Assembly (NCBI RefSeq): GCF_000208925.1
Contig: NW_001915063.1
Location: 2,400 to 29,129 of the forward strand
Source of the DNA: Entamoeba histolytica HM-1:IMSS
Lineage: Eukaryota; Evosea; Mastigamoebida; Endamoebidae
Direction: 5' to 3'
DNA: 26,730 nt
A program made the translations under genes and the position numbers. Positions 10,494-19,129 of the stretch are shown here, in pieces (positions within the stretch are counted from its first letter, which is position 1; every line of letters begins with the position of its first letter). A model generated the notes under the pieces. That model saw only the letters and a program-made list of their open reading frames with translations, was not told the origin of the DNA and made no database searches.

Positions 10494-10943
10494 TATGAAG
10501 ATGAAGAAGCAATCAAGTTGAATGAGAAGTCATATATTCGAGACACACAAATCACACATTTACTATTTAATAATAATGTAAAACATGTGACAACGTTTTT
10601 TGAATGTTGTCATTCAGGAGGTTTCTTTCAACCTGATGAATCATGCATTTTCATATAGATAGAATAATTAAAAATCCAACACTTGACTATCATTATAATG
10701 AAGATAATATGTATATTGAAATCAAATATTACAGTCTTTAGTATATCACATAAAGAACAAAGAAGTTAACAAATGAAACAAGAAAACAAAGGATATTGAT
10801 GGGCAATACAAAAAATGACTGAATTAGAAAAGAGTCCATTTGATTATACTCAAGAGTATGTAGTTAATTGGTTAAATAAACAAATAGGTGATGAAAAATA
10901 TGTGAATGTCAATTCATCTACATTAATTCATTCATGGTTTTAA
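10494..10943 (+). pseudogene. Caspase/metacaspase-like (C14) protease remnant
   Basis: The frame 10494-10658 encodes a segment with FFECCHSGGFF at 10593-10625. It matches the (D/E)xCHSGG active-site signature of C14 peptidases, preceded by an acidic stretch, an IRD and a hydrophobic strand in the order expected for metacaspases. The gene is broken by frameshifts on both sides. A further open piece from ATG 10815 to 10943 may be its C-terminus, and poorly open stretches near 10300-10470 its N-terminus with the catalytic His region. In an intact element it could have served as a maturation or host-manipulating protease; this is inference. Confidence 0.42.
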
Positions 10944-11004
10944 TCATTAATTAGAACCATTCTTTAATTGATTAATGAATTCAAATTCAATTAGTTTAAT
11001 CCTA

Positions 11005-11990
11005 TTAATTGAGATTTTTCTTCTTTAAGAATTTCTTTGGAAGATAATTTGTTGTTGTAAATCCTATTGTAATTCTATCATCATCAATGTCATCAAGACT
11101 TTGTTGTCTAAATCCAATGAATTGCATTTTAACATTGAATTGAATACCATCATCATTCTCGCAAAGTTTCTCTTTTACAAAACATACTGTCCCATATGAC
11201 AAAAATGCTCCATTAGTGTCTTTATCAGTGTTGTCATACTTATTTAAGAATTCTGTAAGAATATGTTTATTTGGTTCAATTGTGAAATCTTCTGGTTCAA
11301 ATCCTTCTTTAGTAATTCTGAATCGACCAGGATTGACATTTTTAATTACATAATATATTCTATTGTAAACTGATGATTCTCTGCACTTTTAATAATTGCA
11401 TTCTTCAACTTTCTCGTGTCTTTACTTAATTGATAGAATGAAATGGTAGTTCCGGTGATACTTGTTGGTAATTGTGTTGATTGAACAATAATTAAATTCA
11501 ATACAAATGCATCATATTGTTTTAGTTTGTCATAATTTCTGAACAATTTATGAATGAGATGAGTATAACAATAGTCATCAGCACCAATAACAGGAACACC
11601 ATCTTTTTCACTCCATGATTTACTGGTCCTAGAATAATAGAAAGATAAATTGGCTTCTAATGTGAGAGTTTCAGCTTTACAATTAGTGAGTACACTGTAT
11701 AAGACACCATTGGACATTTCTCTAGCAGCAATTAATCCACCTGCAACTTGTTCTTTATTAGCACCAACATGTTGTTGTAAGACTTGTTCTTCCCAACTTC
11801 ATTTTCATCTATAGGACCATCTAAATGATGGAAATCAGCATTGTGAATAGGATAGTCATCTAATTGGAGTCTGTAACAATCAAAACTGTTTTTCTGGATT
11901 CCTTGGACTATTCCTTGACCAGCATAAGTAATGACGTTTAAAACCTTAGGAATGACTTTACTTAGGAGAGTAGATAGAAACCCATTGATA
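11005..11990 (-). pseudogene. Large structural-like protein with two frameshifts
   Basis: Three frames form one decayed gene. A 5' piece from about 11990 to 11795 has a hydrophobic or amphipathic start and a Gly-Gln-Gly motif. A middle piece runs from about 11790 to 11346 and contains the methionine at 11717. A 3' piece is open from about 11390 to the stop at 11005. The joins lie near 11793 and 11365-11390. The composition is rich in beta-prone, Thr/Ser/Tyr-containing segments, as in viral coat proteins, and it is divergent to the capsid-like gene at 12113. No catalytic motif is seen. I call it structural-like from composition and neighbours only. Confidence 0.4.
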
Positions 11991-12112
11991 AGAATAGAAG
12001 AATATGGGATCTAACTAATAAATGAACATCTATCAAATTGAAATGAGAGATAAAAATAAGAGATTTGAGATATTTAAGAGATTGAGAATAACTATATAAT
12101 TCAGAAAGAAAA

Positions 12113-12898
12113 ATGAATCCAAAGAATTTATCAGAGGGAACTGTATGCCAAACATATTCAGTTAGAATTGAATGTAATGTAGCAGATTCAGAAGATGATA
12201 GAGAGATGGTTATAGTCCCATTAATATTAGGACAAGGAACAGATTGGGACAAAATCAACCCAGAGATGTTTCAAATTAAAGACATCAATATAACAATTAA
12301 TTCATATTATCAAAATAGTATGATTGTAAATCAAAGTATTGAGTGGTATATATCAGGAGACTATCCAATGTATGTCCAAGCATTCGCAGGAAATACATAT
12401 AACGAAGGAGATGCAACAAAAATGAATGAATTAATCTTTACAGGAATATATTTATCAGCAAAGTCTAATTCTACAATTCGCTCCAATTTCAAGAGTAAGA
12501 ATATCTACAAGACAGTAATTAACACTGATGATAAGATACAAACTGTAAATAAAGAAGTAATCAGTAGAGGAACAGGAATAGATGAGTCATTAATAAAGAA
12601 TCCAATGTAGTGTTACAATTAGGACATATAGCAATGTCTATTAGAAAAGAAGACTTCAAACAAAGTACATTTCAAGAAAGAATGACAATACAAGTACTAT
12701 GCTTTCAGTAATAGAGAAGAAAGAAGAAAGAAGGAGTTGAAGAGAAATATAATTGTAAAGGAAAGATGCAACATAAACCAGAACCAAGTGAAGATAACAA
12801 GTATGTAGATACGCCAGTAGGAGGAAAGTTAATTTTGAACTATCAAGCATTTATTAGAGCAGAGATTACAATTGCCTATACAAGAAAGCCATACTAAT
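12113..12898 (+). pseudogene. Capsid-like beta protein, frameshifted
   Basis: It starts at ATG 12113, about 40 nt after a GATATTTAAG box. The first frame (165 aa) is beta-rich with alternating hydrophobics, for example FQIKDINITINSYY and QSIEWYISGDYPMYVQ. It shifts frame near 12605. The second frame runs to a TAA-TAG pair at 12709-12714 and stays open in the same register afterwards to a TAA near 12898, ending LNYQAFIRAEITIAYTRKPY. That last strand resembles the C-terminal strand of the capsid-like proteins of region 4 (FNCQWYITVHF). The whole would be about 260 aa. Single-jelly-roll capsid is the best guess. Confidence 0.42.
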
Positions 12899-12957
12899 TG
12901 AATAAGGATTTAAAAAGAAAATAGAATGAAGAAAATAAGAAGAAGTTAAAAAGAGGA

Positions 12958-13224
12958 AATGAGTAAAGGAAAAGATGAAGAAGAGATAAATTCGGAGTAA
13001 TTAGAAGAGATTTTAGAAGAAATGAAAGGAGAAGAAGTGATATAGAAAGAAGTAGAATACAAAAGAGGAAGGATGAAGAAAGGAGTGATGGAGGATAAAG
13101 ACATAAACAAAGTGATTGATAACAACATCAAGAAATTCAAAGAAAATTTCAAAGGAGAAGATGTAATAGTTAGAAATATAGTGAAAAAGACAGATTTCAT
13201 ACAAAAGAAAGAAGTCAGGAAGAG
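12958..13224 (+). pseudogene. Decayed Lys/Glu-rich coiled-coil gene
   Basis: From ATG 12958 the frame is Lys/Glu-rich and interrupted by an in-frame TAA after 13 codons and a TAG 14 codons later, then open to a TGA near 13222. The part from about 13040 on (KKGVMEDKDINKVIDNNIKK region) has heptad-like character. It may be the counterpart of the charged scaffold-like proteins of the neighbouring element, but no direct homology is visible. The long opposite-strand frames here are reverse images of purine-rich coding DNA. Confidence 0.3.
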
Positions 13225-13655
13225 AAAATGAAAGTGAGAAAGAAGATAATATGAGTTCAGAGTATTTAGAAGAGATATTAACATGAATGCAGATAACATA
13301 AGAAAAGAGAGAATTCCAAAATGAAAAGAATTTGTTAAATTTACATTTCAAAACTGATTTTCCAAAAAAAAAACATAGAATAACAAAAATAACAAAATGA
13401 AGAGAATAGTATAAATAACATTTGATAACATTTCTTTTATTCTATTTATAAATAATATAAATCTTTTATATAACACATTTTAGAAGTTACAACGTGTCAC
13501 AAAACACTTTTCATTATTTTTTATTAATTTTTTTAATTTTTCAAAATTATATATAAAGAAAAAAAATGAAAAGAAAAAACCATCAGGTAGTCACACCATA
13601 ACCCTTTGAGCAAGTCACAACGTGGTTATTTTGACTTCTTATTTCTCATTCATCA

Positions 13656-14221
13656 ATGAATACTCCAATAAAGTACAAAGAAAAAGTTGATCTTGTAGTC
13701 GTATTGGTTTTACTGATTATGCTGCTTATTTCTTTTATAACAACAATACACATATGAATTTTACTTATTACAGTACTATGGAAAACTGTAAAAATGCAAT
13801 TAATCCAATTGAAAACCGTACTCTTCAAATTAACTATTCTACTGTTGATGAAATCAGAGACTCTTATTTTCTTATTTATCTCTATTATGATCAAGGATGT
13901 AAAAACTTACAATATATTCTTAATAAAAAGAAATTCTGTTTTCCTCTGAATGGAAGATGGTGGAATTTTACAATAGTAAAGAATACAATCCAAGGTAGGG
14001 AATACTCCGATTCATCTTGTTTAGACATTGTTAGTAATTTCACTACCGACTTAAATGTTTGTTTAACATATCCTCAGAATGTATTTTATATTGATCCTTC
14101 AAAAAATGAATTACCAGGATTAAATTTAGATTATGACTATAACTATAACCATGTTGAGAATAATGCTGAAATGATACTTGGTTATTTAACTATCATGTTA
14201 TGTATCTTCAGTCTCATATAA
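13656..14221 (+). pseudogene. Membrane glycoprotein-like gene, frameshifted
   Basis: ATG 13656 opens a frame encoding a short basic N-terminus and a strong hydrophobic segment (DLVVVLVLLIMLLISF), ending in TGA at 13755-13757. The overlapping frame from ATG 13754 continues for 155 aa. It has several Cys residues, five Asn-X-Ser/Thr sequons (NFT three times, NRT, NYS) and a C-terminal hydrophobic segment (MILGYLTIMLCIFSLI). Signal-anchor, glycosylated Cys-rich ectodomain and C-terminal anchor in this order suggest a surface or envelope-like protein. The ATGA overlap means a one-base change separates the halves. Two proteins made by coupled translation is an alternative but is unusual in this host. 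Confidence 0.45.
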
Positions 14222-14300
14222 GATATTCATTGATAGTACTAGAATCTAATTAATCTATTCTTTGTCTTTTATTTCTTTTTCACTAAAACTAAGAAAAATT

Positions 14301-14954
14301 ATGAGATCAAGACGTACACTAGCATCCACAAGAAGAATTGGACTTACTCCAAAACCTACAGCAAAGAACTTTGATATAAATGATTATGCTGGAAATATCA
14401 CTGTCTATAAAGTGGACCAGATTCTTCAATTTGATCCTACTAATATGAAAAGTGCTACAGCAATAGTAGAGAATAGTAACACATCTTAAATCAATGTTGA
14501 TATGACTAGTTTAAAGACTGAATTATTTAGAACAAAGGCTAATTATGACCTAAGATTTAATGTTAAATTATCTAATGATGATAATGATGATAATACTAAT
14601 ACTAATGAAAAGATTTATGGAATAGGATTCTTATTTCTAATTAATGATAAGAAAACAAAATATGATGTTATTATGTATTGTAATACAAGTGAGAGTCAAA
14701 TTCAAGTTCCTTTAGAAAGTAGTTTATCATTTAATCTTAATGACTCATTCTTCTTATTTGGAGAAAATGCTTACTCCTCACTTACTATTAATCATCCTAT
14801 TGTTTCTATTGAATATAATGATTATCTACAGATCCTATTAAATAATATGCCATTTGGTCTTCAAAGAATCTTAGGTGATTTCACTTTCTCTAATGTTCTC
14901 AGTATAGTAAGTTATGATTATAATGAAACTACTGGTTCATGCTACTTAAACTAA
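14301..14954 (+). pseudogene. Basic-arm structural-like protein with one in-frame TAA
   Basis: ATG 14301 gives MRSRRTLASTRRIG, an Arg-rich arm similar in kind to the start of the capsid at 16682. After 62 codons an in-frame TAA (14487-14489) interrupts. The same frame then continues without break for 155 codons to TAA at 14952-14954. The body is Asn/Asp/Ser/Thr-rich and beta-prone (KIYGIGFLFLIND, SSLSFNLNDSFFLFG). A CAA-to-TAA change would explain the stop. The gene is otherwise intact, so decay is recent or the stop is read through. Minor or major capsid protein is the likely role; homology is not certain. Confidence 0.45.
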
Positions 14955-14972
14955 TTGATTATTTCTTAAAAA

Positions 14973-15989
14973 GGGCAACGAAAAAAGCAAATAATGGAAA
15001 AAGAAGAGAAAGATATAAAAGAATAAAAAGAAATAAGAAGTAGAAGGTGATGAAAAATAAAATTATGAAACTAAGAAAAAGTAGAAGAAGATAAAGAGTA
15101 ATAAAATAGAATAGATAATAAAAGAAGAAATAAAAAGTGTATTTTTAATGTAAAAATTAGAAATATTCAATAATAAGTGTCTAATTTAATTGTGTAAAAT
15201 GATTAACAATATTTTATTAATGAAAAATATTTTACTCTTTTTTATGTTTATTATTTATATGTATAATTTCATTATGATGTTTATTATATATTCAATCATA
15301 TGTGTTATGTTATTATAACATATAATAAGTGATAAAATATAAATGAAAATGATATGAATATATAACATAGATTGAATATAGAAAAACAAAAGAATAATAA
15401 GAATAAATGATAAATAAAACGAGAAATGCTAAAAAATGATATAATAATAAAATCAAAGTATAAAAGATAAAATTAATATTAATATAAATCAAAAGAGAAT
15501 AAATATAAAATGATAATAACATAAAAATGATAAAGATGAATAAGATGAATAAACAAATACAACTAAATAGAAAAGAATAACAATAAGAAAATCTAAATAA
15601 TATAAACATAAAAAATAATAAAATAAGAATAATATAATATATAGATAATAAGAAGAATACAATGATATACATAATATAAACAGAGAAATAAATATAAAAA
15701 TACGATAGATAAATAACATATAAAGAAAAGAATAAAAATAATAAAAATAAATATGAATAATCAAATAATCTATTTCATTAATATTTCATACAAAATGAAT
15801 ACAAATGATTATAAAATATAAACATAAATATTTACAATTCCTGTATTTATCATATTTTTTATTTTTTTATTTTTATTTAGGAGCAAAATATAATAAATGG
15901 AATATTCTATGGATGCAAATTATTTTGCATCTTTTTTCTTTTTTGTAAATTATTTAGATGCATTATTTCTTTGCTTATTTTCGTACCCC
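14973..15989 (-). repeat. Right long inverted repeat of region 3
   Basis: About 1,017 bp, inverted relative to 8659-9463. Matching blocks include both ends, the near-palindrome at 15912-15931 and the segment ACAATTCCTGTATTTATCAT (inverted at about 8793-8812). It is longer than the left copy because of an extra A/T-rich stretch around 15440-15780. No genes; long hydrophobic frames on the minus strand are low-complexity artefacts. Its outer 24 bp are also the outer end of the 265-bp repeat of region 4. Confidence 0.62.
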
Positions 15990-16230
15990 ATTTAAATAAT
16001 ATCAAAACATAAATATTAAAAATATATAAACATATTAATTACATATTTTAATGAATTTGATTCAATTGATTTTAGTAATCCTCATAAATATAATTTACAA
16101 AAGAAATTAAGAAATAATAGAGAAATAATACATGTTATATTAACAATAAATTGATTAATTCACAAAGAGTTAGTAAGGAGATTAAAAGCACTGAAATCTT
16201 TAAATATAAATGGTTTATAACTCATTGTGA
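15966..16230 (+). repeat. Left 265-bp terminal inverted repeat
   Basis: Compared by eye with the reverse complement of 26466-26730 it is colinear over 265 bases, with one difference seen (T at 16222 against C). It contains TTCTTTGCTTATTTTCGTAC at its outer side and ends at ATTGTGA, which is also the outer arm of the palindrome. No gene. Confidence 0.85.
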
Positions 16231-16394
16231 CATGCAGCTGACGTGGCAATTATATATATATTTATTGTAGTCACAATATTATACTAACCACAATCGTGCG
16301 TAGCACGATATTGCCCTTCGCACGATTGTGACTAGTATAATATTGTGGTACAATAATTATTATACAAAATGCCACGTCAACTGTCAGTCACAAT
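16224..16394. other. 171-nt near-perfect palindrome, candidate replication origin
   Basis: Nested arms pair in order: ATTGTGAC (16224-16231) with 16387-16394; TGACGTGGCA (16239-16248) with 16370-16379; TTATTGTA (16262-16269) with 16349-16356; CACAATATTATACTA (16272-16286) with 16333-16347; CACAATCGTGCG (16289-16300) with 16319-16330. The 18-nt apex is TAGCACGATATTGCCCTT. It is markedly more GC-rich than its surroundings. HUH Rep proteins start replication at stem-loops, and CGATATTGC in the apex agrees with the CRESS consensus NANTATTAC at all but two positions. Origin function is inferred. Confidence 0.65.
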
Positions 16395-16681
16395 TTAATG
16401 ATGATGGATTAATGATATTGTGAGTGTATGTATTGATAATGGGAGTTTACGACCCTTTTAGCATTAAAAATCTTTTTTAATCATAATCAGGTTCAGTCAT
16501 CCCATTCACTACGTTACTGTGATCCTCTTCACCTTATGATTACGACTAAAACGATTATTTAATTTCTTACGGGTCTATACATCATTTTAATACAGGATAT
16601 CATTATCCATCATATATTATGTATCAAATAAGCTTCAGCTATTTAAACTCGAATTTAGATTCAACTGAGTTATTGAAATAA
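16395..16681 (+). promoter_or_regulatory. Capsid upstream region with TATTTAAA box
   Basis: No gene. CTATTTAAACTC at 16639-16650 lies about 35-40 nt before the capsid ATG at 16682, followed by an initiator-like GATTCAA. The region between the palindrome and this box contains an inverted pair around TTTTTAATCATAATC and TTATGATTACGAC that may be regulatory. Confidence 0.5.
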
Positions 16682-18205
16682 ATGAGACGTACAAGAAGAG
16701 CCACGGCTACTAGACCAACTTCAACTAGAAGAAATTTAAGAAGTACTATGGCAGGGAATTTAAAAGCTGCTTTTCAACAAAGAGATTCAACTCAAGTAGT
16801 GTTGAATGCTACTGAAACAGTACAATTAGCTATTCCAGCAAATACTAATGGTGCTACAACTGTAATGAATGTTACTAAATTGCTTTGCGGCATGGAATTC
16901 TTCCAACATTATGCTGGAATGTATGATCAATTTAAAATAGATGGAGTGTCAGTGTCAGCTGAAATTGTTTACAATACATTTGGTCAAGCTGCAATGACAT
17001 TTCCTAATGTTATCACTGCATGGGATAGAAATGGTATAGATAAAGCAGTAGCAAGTCAAGTAACACAAGAAGGACAAGGTGTATTAAGTAATGTACCAAT
17101 AGTACCAGGTCCTTATCAAGTGAGTTCATATTCAAGTGCAGTAAGTAGAGCATATTATCCAGGAGCTAGATGGGGTATTACAAGAAGACTTGTTGCATCT
17201 TCATTACAAGAGAAGAGTATTTATCTTCCAACAGTAAAGACTGCTGAAGTATTAACTGAATCTACTTTATATGCAGCATGGAATCCTGATTTCTTACTTT
17301 CTGTTCTTTTAGGAAATCAAACAGCTACATGTCAAACACTTGTATTTAATTTAACATGGTCATGGGTTGTTTCACTTAGAGAATTGAGAAAAAGTACACT
17401 TGGTGTTATTCCAACACCTGCTGCTAATTCACTTGGTTATGCTAATACTAATGCTGGTACAGTTGCATCAGGTACAAATAATGCAATGATTCCTGTTAGT
17501 ATGACTACAACTAACAATGGAGGAGTTGTTACTACAGATAATCCAATTTATACATCAATGGTACAAACAACAGGTGGACAACTATCAAGTTCATCTAATA
17601 CATGGACAGTTGATTCATTTAAGATGTATTTGAATAATATATTTTATAATGCAGGAATTTCACAAGTTAATGCTATAGATTTGAATTATGATAAATTTAC
17701 TGGAGTAGTTCCATCTCAAAGTAATCAAAATTTAACTATTAATGCAGGTGGTACAAGTGTTATGAGAGTACGTTTAGTTGTATTTGCTACTGCTGGTACT
17801 CTTGGTGCTGGAGTAAAAGGATATAATATTTCTGCTTATTTATTTGGTAATGCTAATACTAATGCACATACTGTTACTATTTCAACTGATGCTGATACTT
17901 ATGTTATTGCAAGTAATGTATTTGATATTTATGGAATTAACTTACCTGATACTTCTACTGGTGCTAATTCAGAAGTTAAAATTAATGTTAAAAGTACTAC
18001 TGGTTCATCAACTGATGTAGTTGGATCTCTTTTATATGCTTATAGTGGAACAGTTGAAGATGTTGCAGTTACTATTGCTTCAGGTGCATTACCAGTTGCT
18101 GCTGGAACAGTTGGAAATGGAGTATTGAATCCAGTTGTACTTGTTAGTAAAACATTTGTTACTGGATTGTTTTCAAATGATAACCAAAAACTTATTAGTG
18201 CTTAA
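16682..18205 (+). CDS. Major capsid protein, single-jelly-roll CRESS type
   Basis: 507 aa. Residues 1-20 form an Arg-rich arm (RRTRR, STRRNLR) for binding the packaged nucleic acid. Residues about 45-240 look like a single-jelly-roll shell domain: YDQFKIDGVSV (81-91), TAWDRNG (112-118), YYPGARWGI (148-156), LQEKSIYLPT (165-174) and a C-terminal strand FNLTWSWVVSLREL (222-235). This order and wording fit capsids of CRESS-DNA and related small viruses. The remaining 270 residues are Ser/Thr/Asn/Gly-rich and beta-prone, like a projecting surface domain, which makes the protein about twice the size of a simple CRESS capsid. It has its own promoter and converges on the next gene with 10 nt between stops. 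Codon use is slightly richer in GC than its neighbours. Confidence 0.78.
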   Translation: MRRTRRATATRPTSTRRNLRSTMAGNLKAAFQQRDSTQVVLNATETVQLAIPANTNGATTVMNVTKLLCGMEFFQHYAGMYDQFKIDGVSVSAEIVYNTFGQAAMTFPNVITAWDRNGIDKAVASQVTQEGQGVLSNVPIVPGPYQVSSYSSAVSRAYYPGARWGITRRLVASSLQEKSIYLPTVKTAEVLTESTLYAAWNPDFLLSVLLGNQTATCQTLVFNLTWSWVVSLRELRKSTLGVIPTPAANSLGYANTNAGTVASGTNNAMIPVSMTTTNNGGVVTTDNPIYTSMVQTTGGQLSSSSNTWTVDSFKMYLNNIFYNAGISQVNAIDLNYDKFTGVVPSQSNQNLTINAGGTSVMRVRLVVFATAGTLGAGVKGYNISAYLFGNANTNAHTVTISTDADTYVIASNVFDIYGINLPDTSTGANSEVKINVKSTTGSSTDVVGSLLYAYSGTVEDVAVTIASGALPVAAGTVGNGVLNPVVLVSKTFVTGLFSNDNQKLISA

Positions 18206-18215
18206 ATTAATTGAA

Positions 18216-18989
18216 TTATTTTATTGGGAAGTTTTCTGAAAGTAGAGATGAGTTCAATGACATTTTAAAGTTTGCATTACTTTTTTCAGAACCAATATTT
18301 TCTGAATCATAAGAAATTAGTTTAATTGCTTCTTCTATAGTTGTTCCTTTACAAAAACGAATAAGACCAGTATTTGGACTTTCTGTATTTAATTTCAATA
18401 TATAATATATTAAATAATTGTATATAATAAAGGTTTTTTCTATTTCCATTTCATATATAAATAAGCCATCACTTTTAGTAAGTCTAAATAATATAAATTG
18501 ACAATTTTCTTTTTTTGTAATTTTTATGTATTTATTACTAGTTGAGGTAGTTACTACTTTATGTAAATTTCCATCTGCTGGTATTAAGTCTGTAATATCA
18601 GTGTCTTCTGTAATATTTATTATTTCTGGTGCTACTGTTGCTAATGTATAAGTATTGTTTTGATATACTGATATAGAATCTATTTTATATTGTGGTACAT
18701 TTGCAGTGACATAAACATGATCAAGTGCATCAAGGTTATCATCCGGACTGATAGTGTATGAACCATTTTCAGTAATAGTAACTGCTTTTGTTTGGATTTT
18801 TGGTTCAGGTACTTGAGTGATTAATTGAATACTGTTAATATAATTTTCACTGGTGAATGTTGTTATTCCATTTGTAGTTGTTTCGATAGTTATATCATCT
18901 GTATTTACTGTTACTTTGAATGTATTTTTATTTATTTCATCTTTTCTTATTAAAGTTTCTTGTTTTGTTGTCTTGTTAATGATAGACAT
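18216..18989 (-). CDS. Virion-associated protein with phage-type structural repeat
   Basis: 257 aa. Residues about 68-99 carry KAVTITENGSYT followed by a spacer and VYVTANVP, the hallmark of the short beta repeat common in tail, fibre and surface proteins of Firmicutes phages (xTENGTYTxxxxYxxxxxVxVNVP). A weaker second copy (ISVYQNNTYTL) begins near residue 105. The N-terminus is Thr-rich. The C-terminal half has one hydrophobic stretch (IYNYLIYYILKLN) not typical of a membrane anchor. I infer a capsid decoration or attachment protein. Such a repeat in a eukaryotic virus-like element suggests acquisition from bacteria or phages in the amoeba's food or gut surroundings. Homology rests on one repeat unit. 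Confidence 0.6.
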   Translation of the reverse strand: MSIINKTTKQETLIRKDEINKNTFKVTVNTDDITIETTTNGITTFTSENYINSIQLITQVPEPKIQTKAVTITENGSYTISPDDNLDALDHVYVTANVPQYKIDSISVYQNNTYTLATVAPEIINITEDTDITDLIPADGNLHKVVTTSTSNKYIKITKKENCQFILFRLTKSDGLFIYEMEIEKTFIIYNYLIYYILKLNTESPNTGLIRFCKGTTIEEAIKLISYDSENIGSEKSNANFKMSLNSSLLSENFPIK

Positions 18990-19013
18990 GAATGATAAAA
19001 ATGAGTTAATTAA

Positions 19014-19129
19014 TATAATTGTTTATCTTTTATAATTAAAATAAATGTAGATTCTTCTTTTTCTGGAAATGTTATAGTTACTTTTTCATATGCTGAATTA
19101 TTTTCTGCTTGATATGTGAGTGTCTCTCT
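19014..19129 (-). pseudogene. In-frame coding-like fragment after the second capsid gene
   Basis: Right after the TAA that ends the 236-aa gene (19130-19132), the same frame stays open for 39 codons to the next TAA. It encodes a beta-prone peptide with RETLTYQAENNSAYEKVTIT. This resembles the N-terminus of the adjacent 257-aa protein (QETLIRKDEINKNTFKVTV). It may be the leftover of a duplicated neighbour gene or a readthrough extension of the capsid-like protein. Confidence 0.35.

Larger units (their letters stand above)
8659..15989. mobile_element. Decayed 7.3-kb virus-like element with long inverted repeats
   Basis: Bounded outside by (A/G)GGG(A/T)ACGAAAATAAGC on both sides and inside by GCAACGAAAAAA-type ends. 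Between the repeats lie capsid-like, caspase-like, membrane glycoprotein-like and basic-arm genes, nearly all carrying frameshifts or stops. No Rep or polymerase gene is recognisable inside, so it is either a defective relative of the element to its right or one part of a multipart system. Confidence 0.55.

Noticed and set aside
12946..13351. Two long Ser/Phe-rich minus-strand frames
   Set aside because: Reverse images of a purine-rich decayed coding strand.
15313..15764. Two overlapping hydrophobic minus-strand frames resembling membrane proteins
   Set aside because: They lie in the A/T-rich right repeat of region 3 and are absent from the left copy, so they are compositional.
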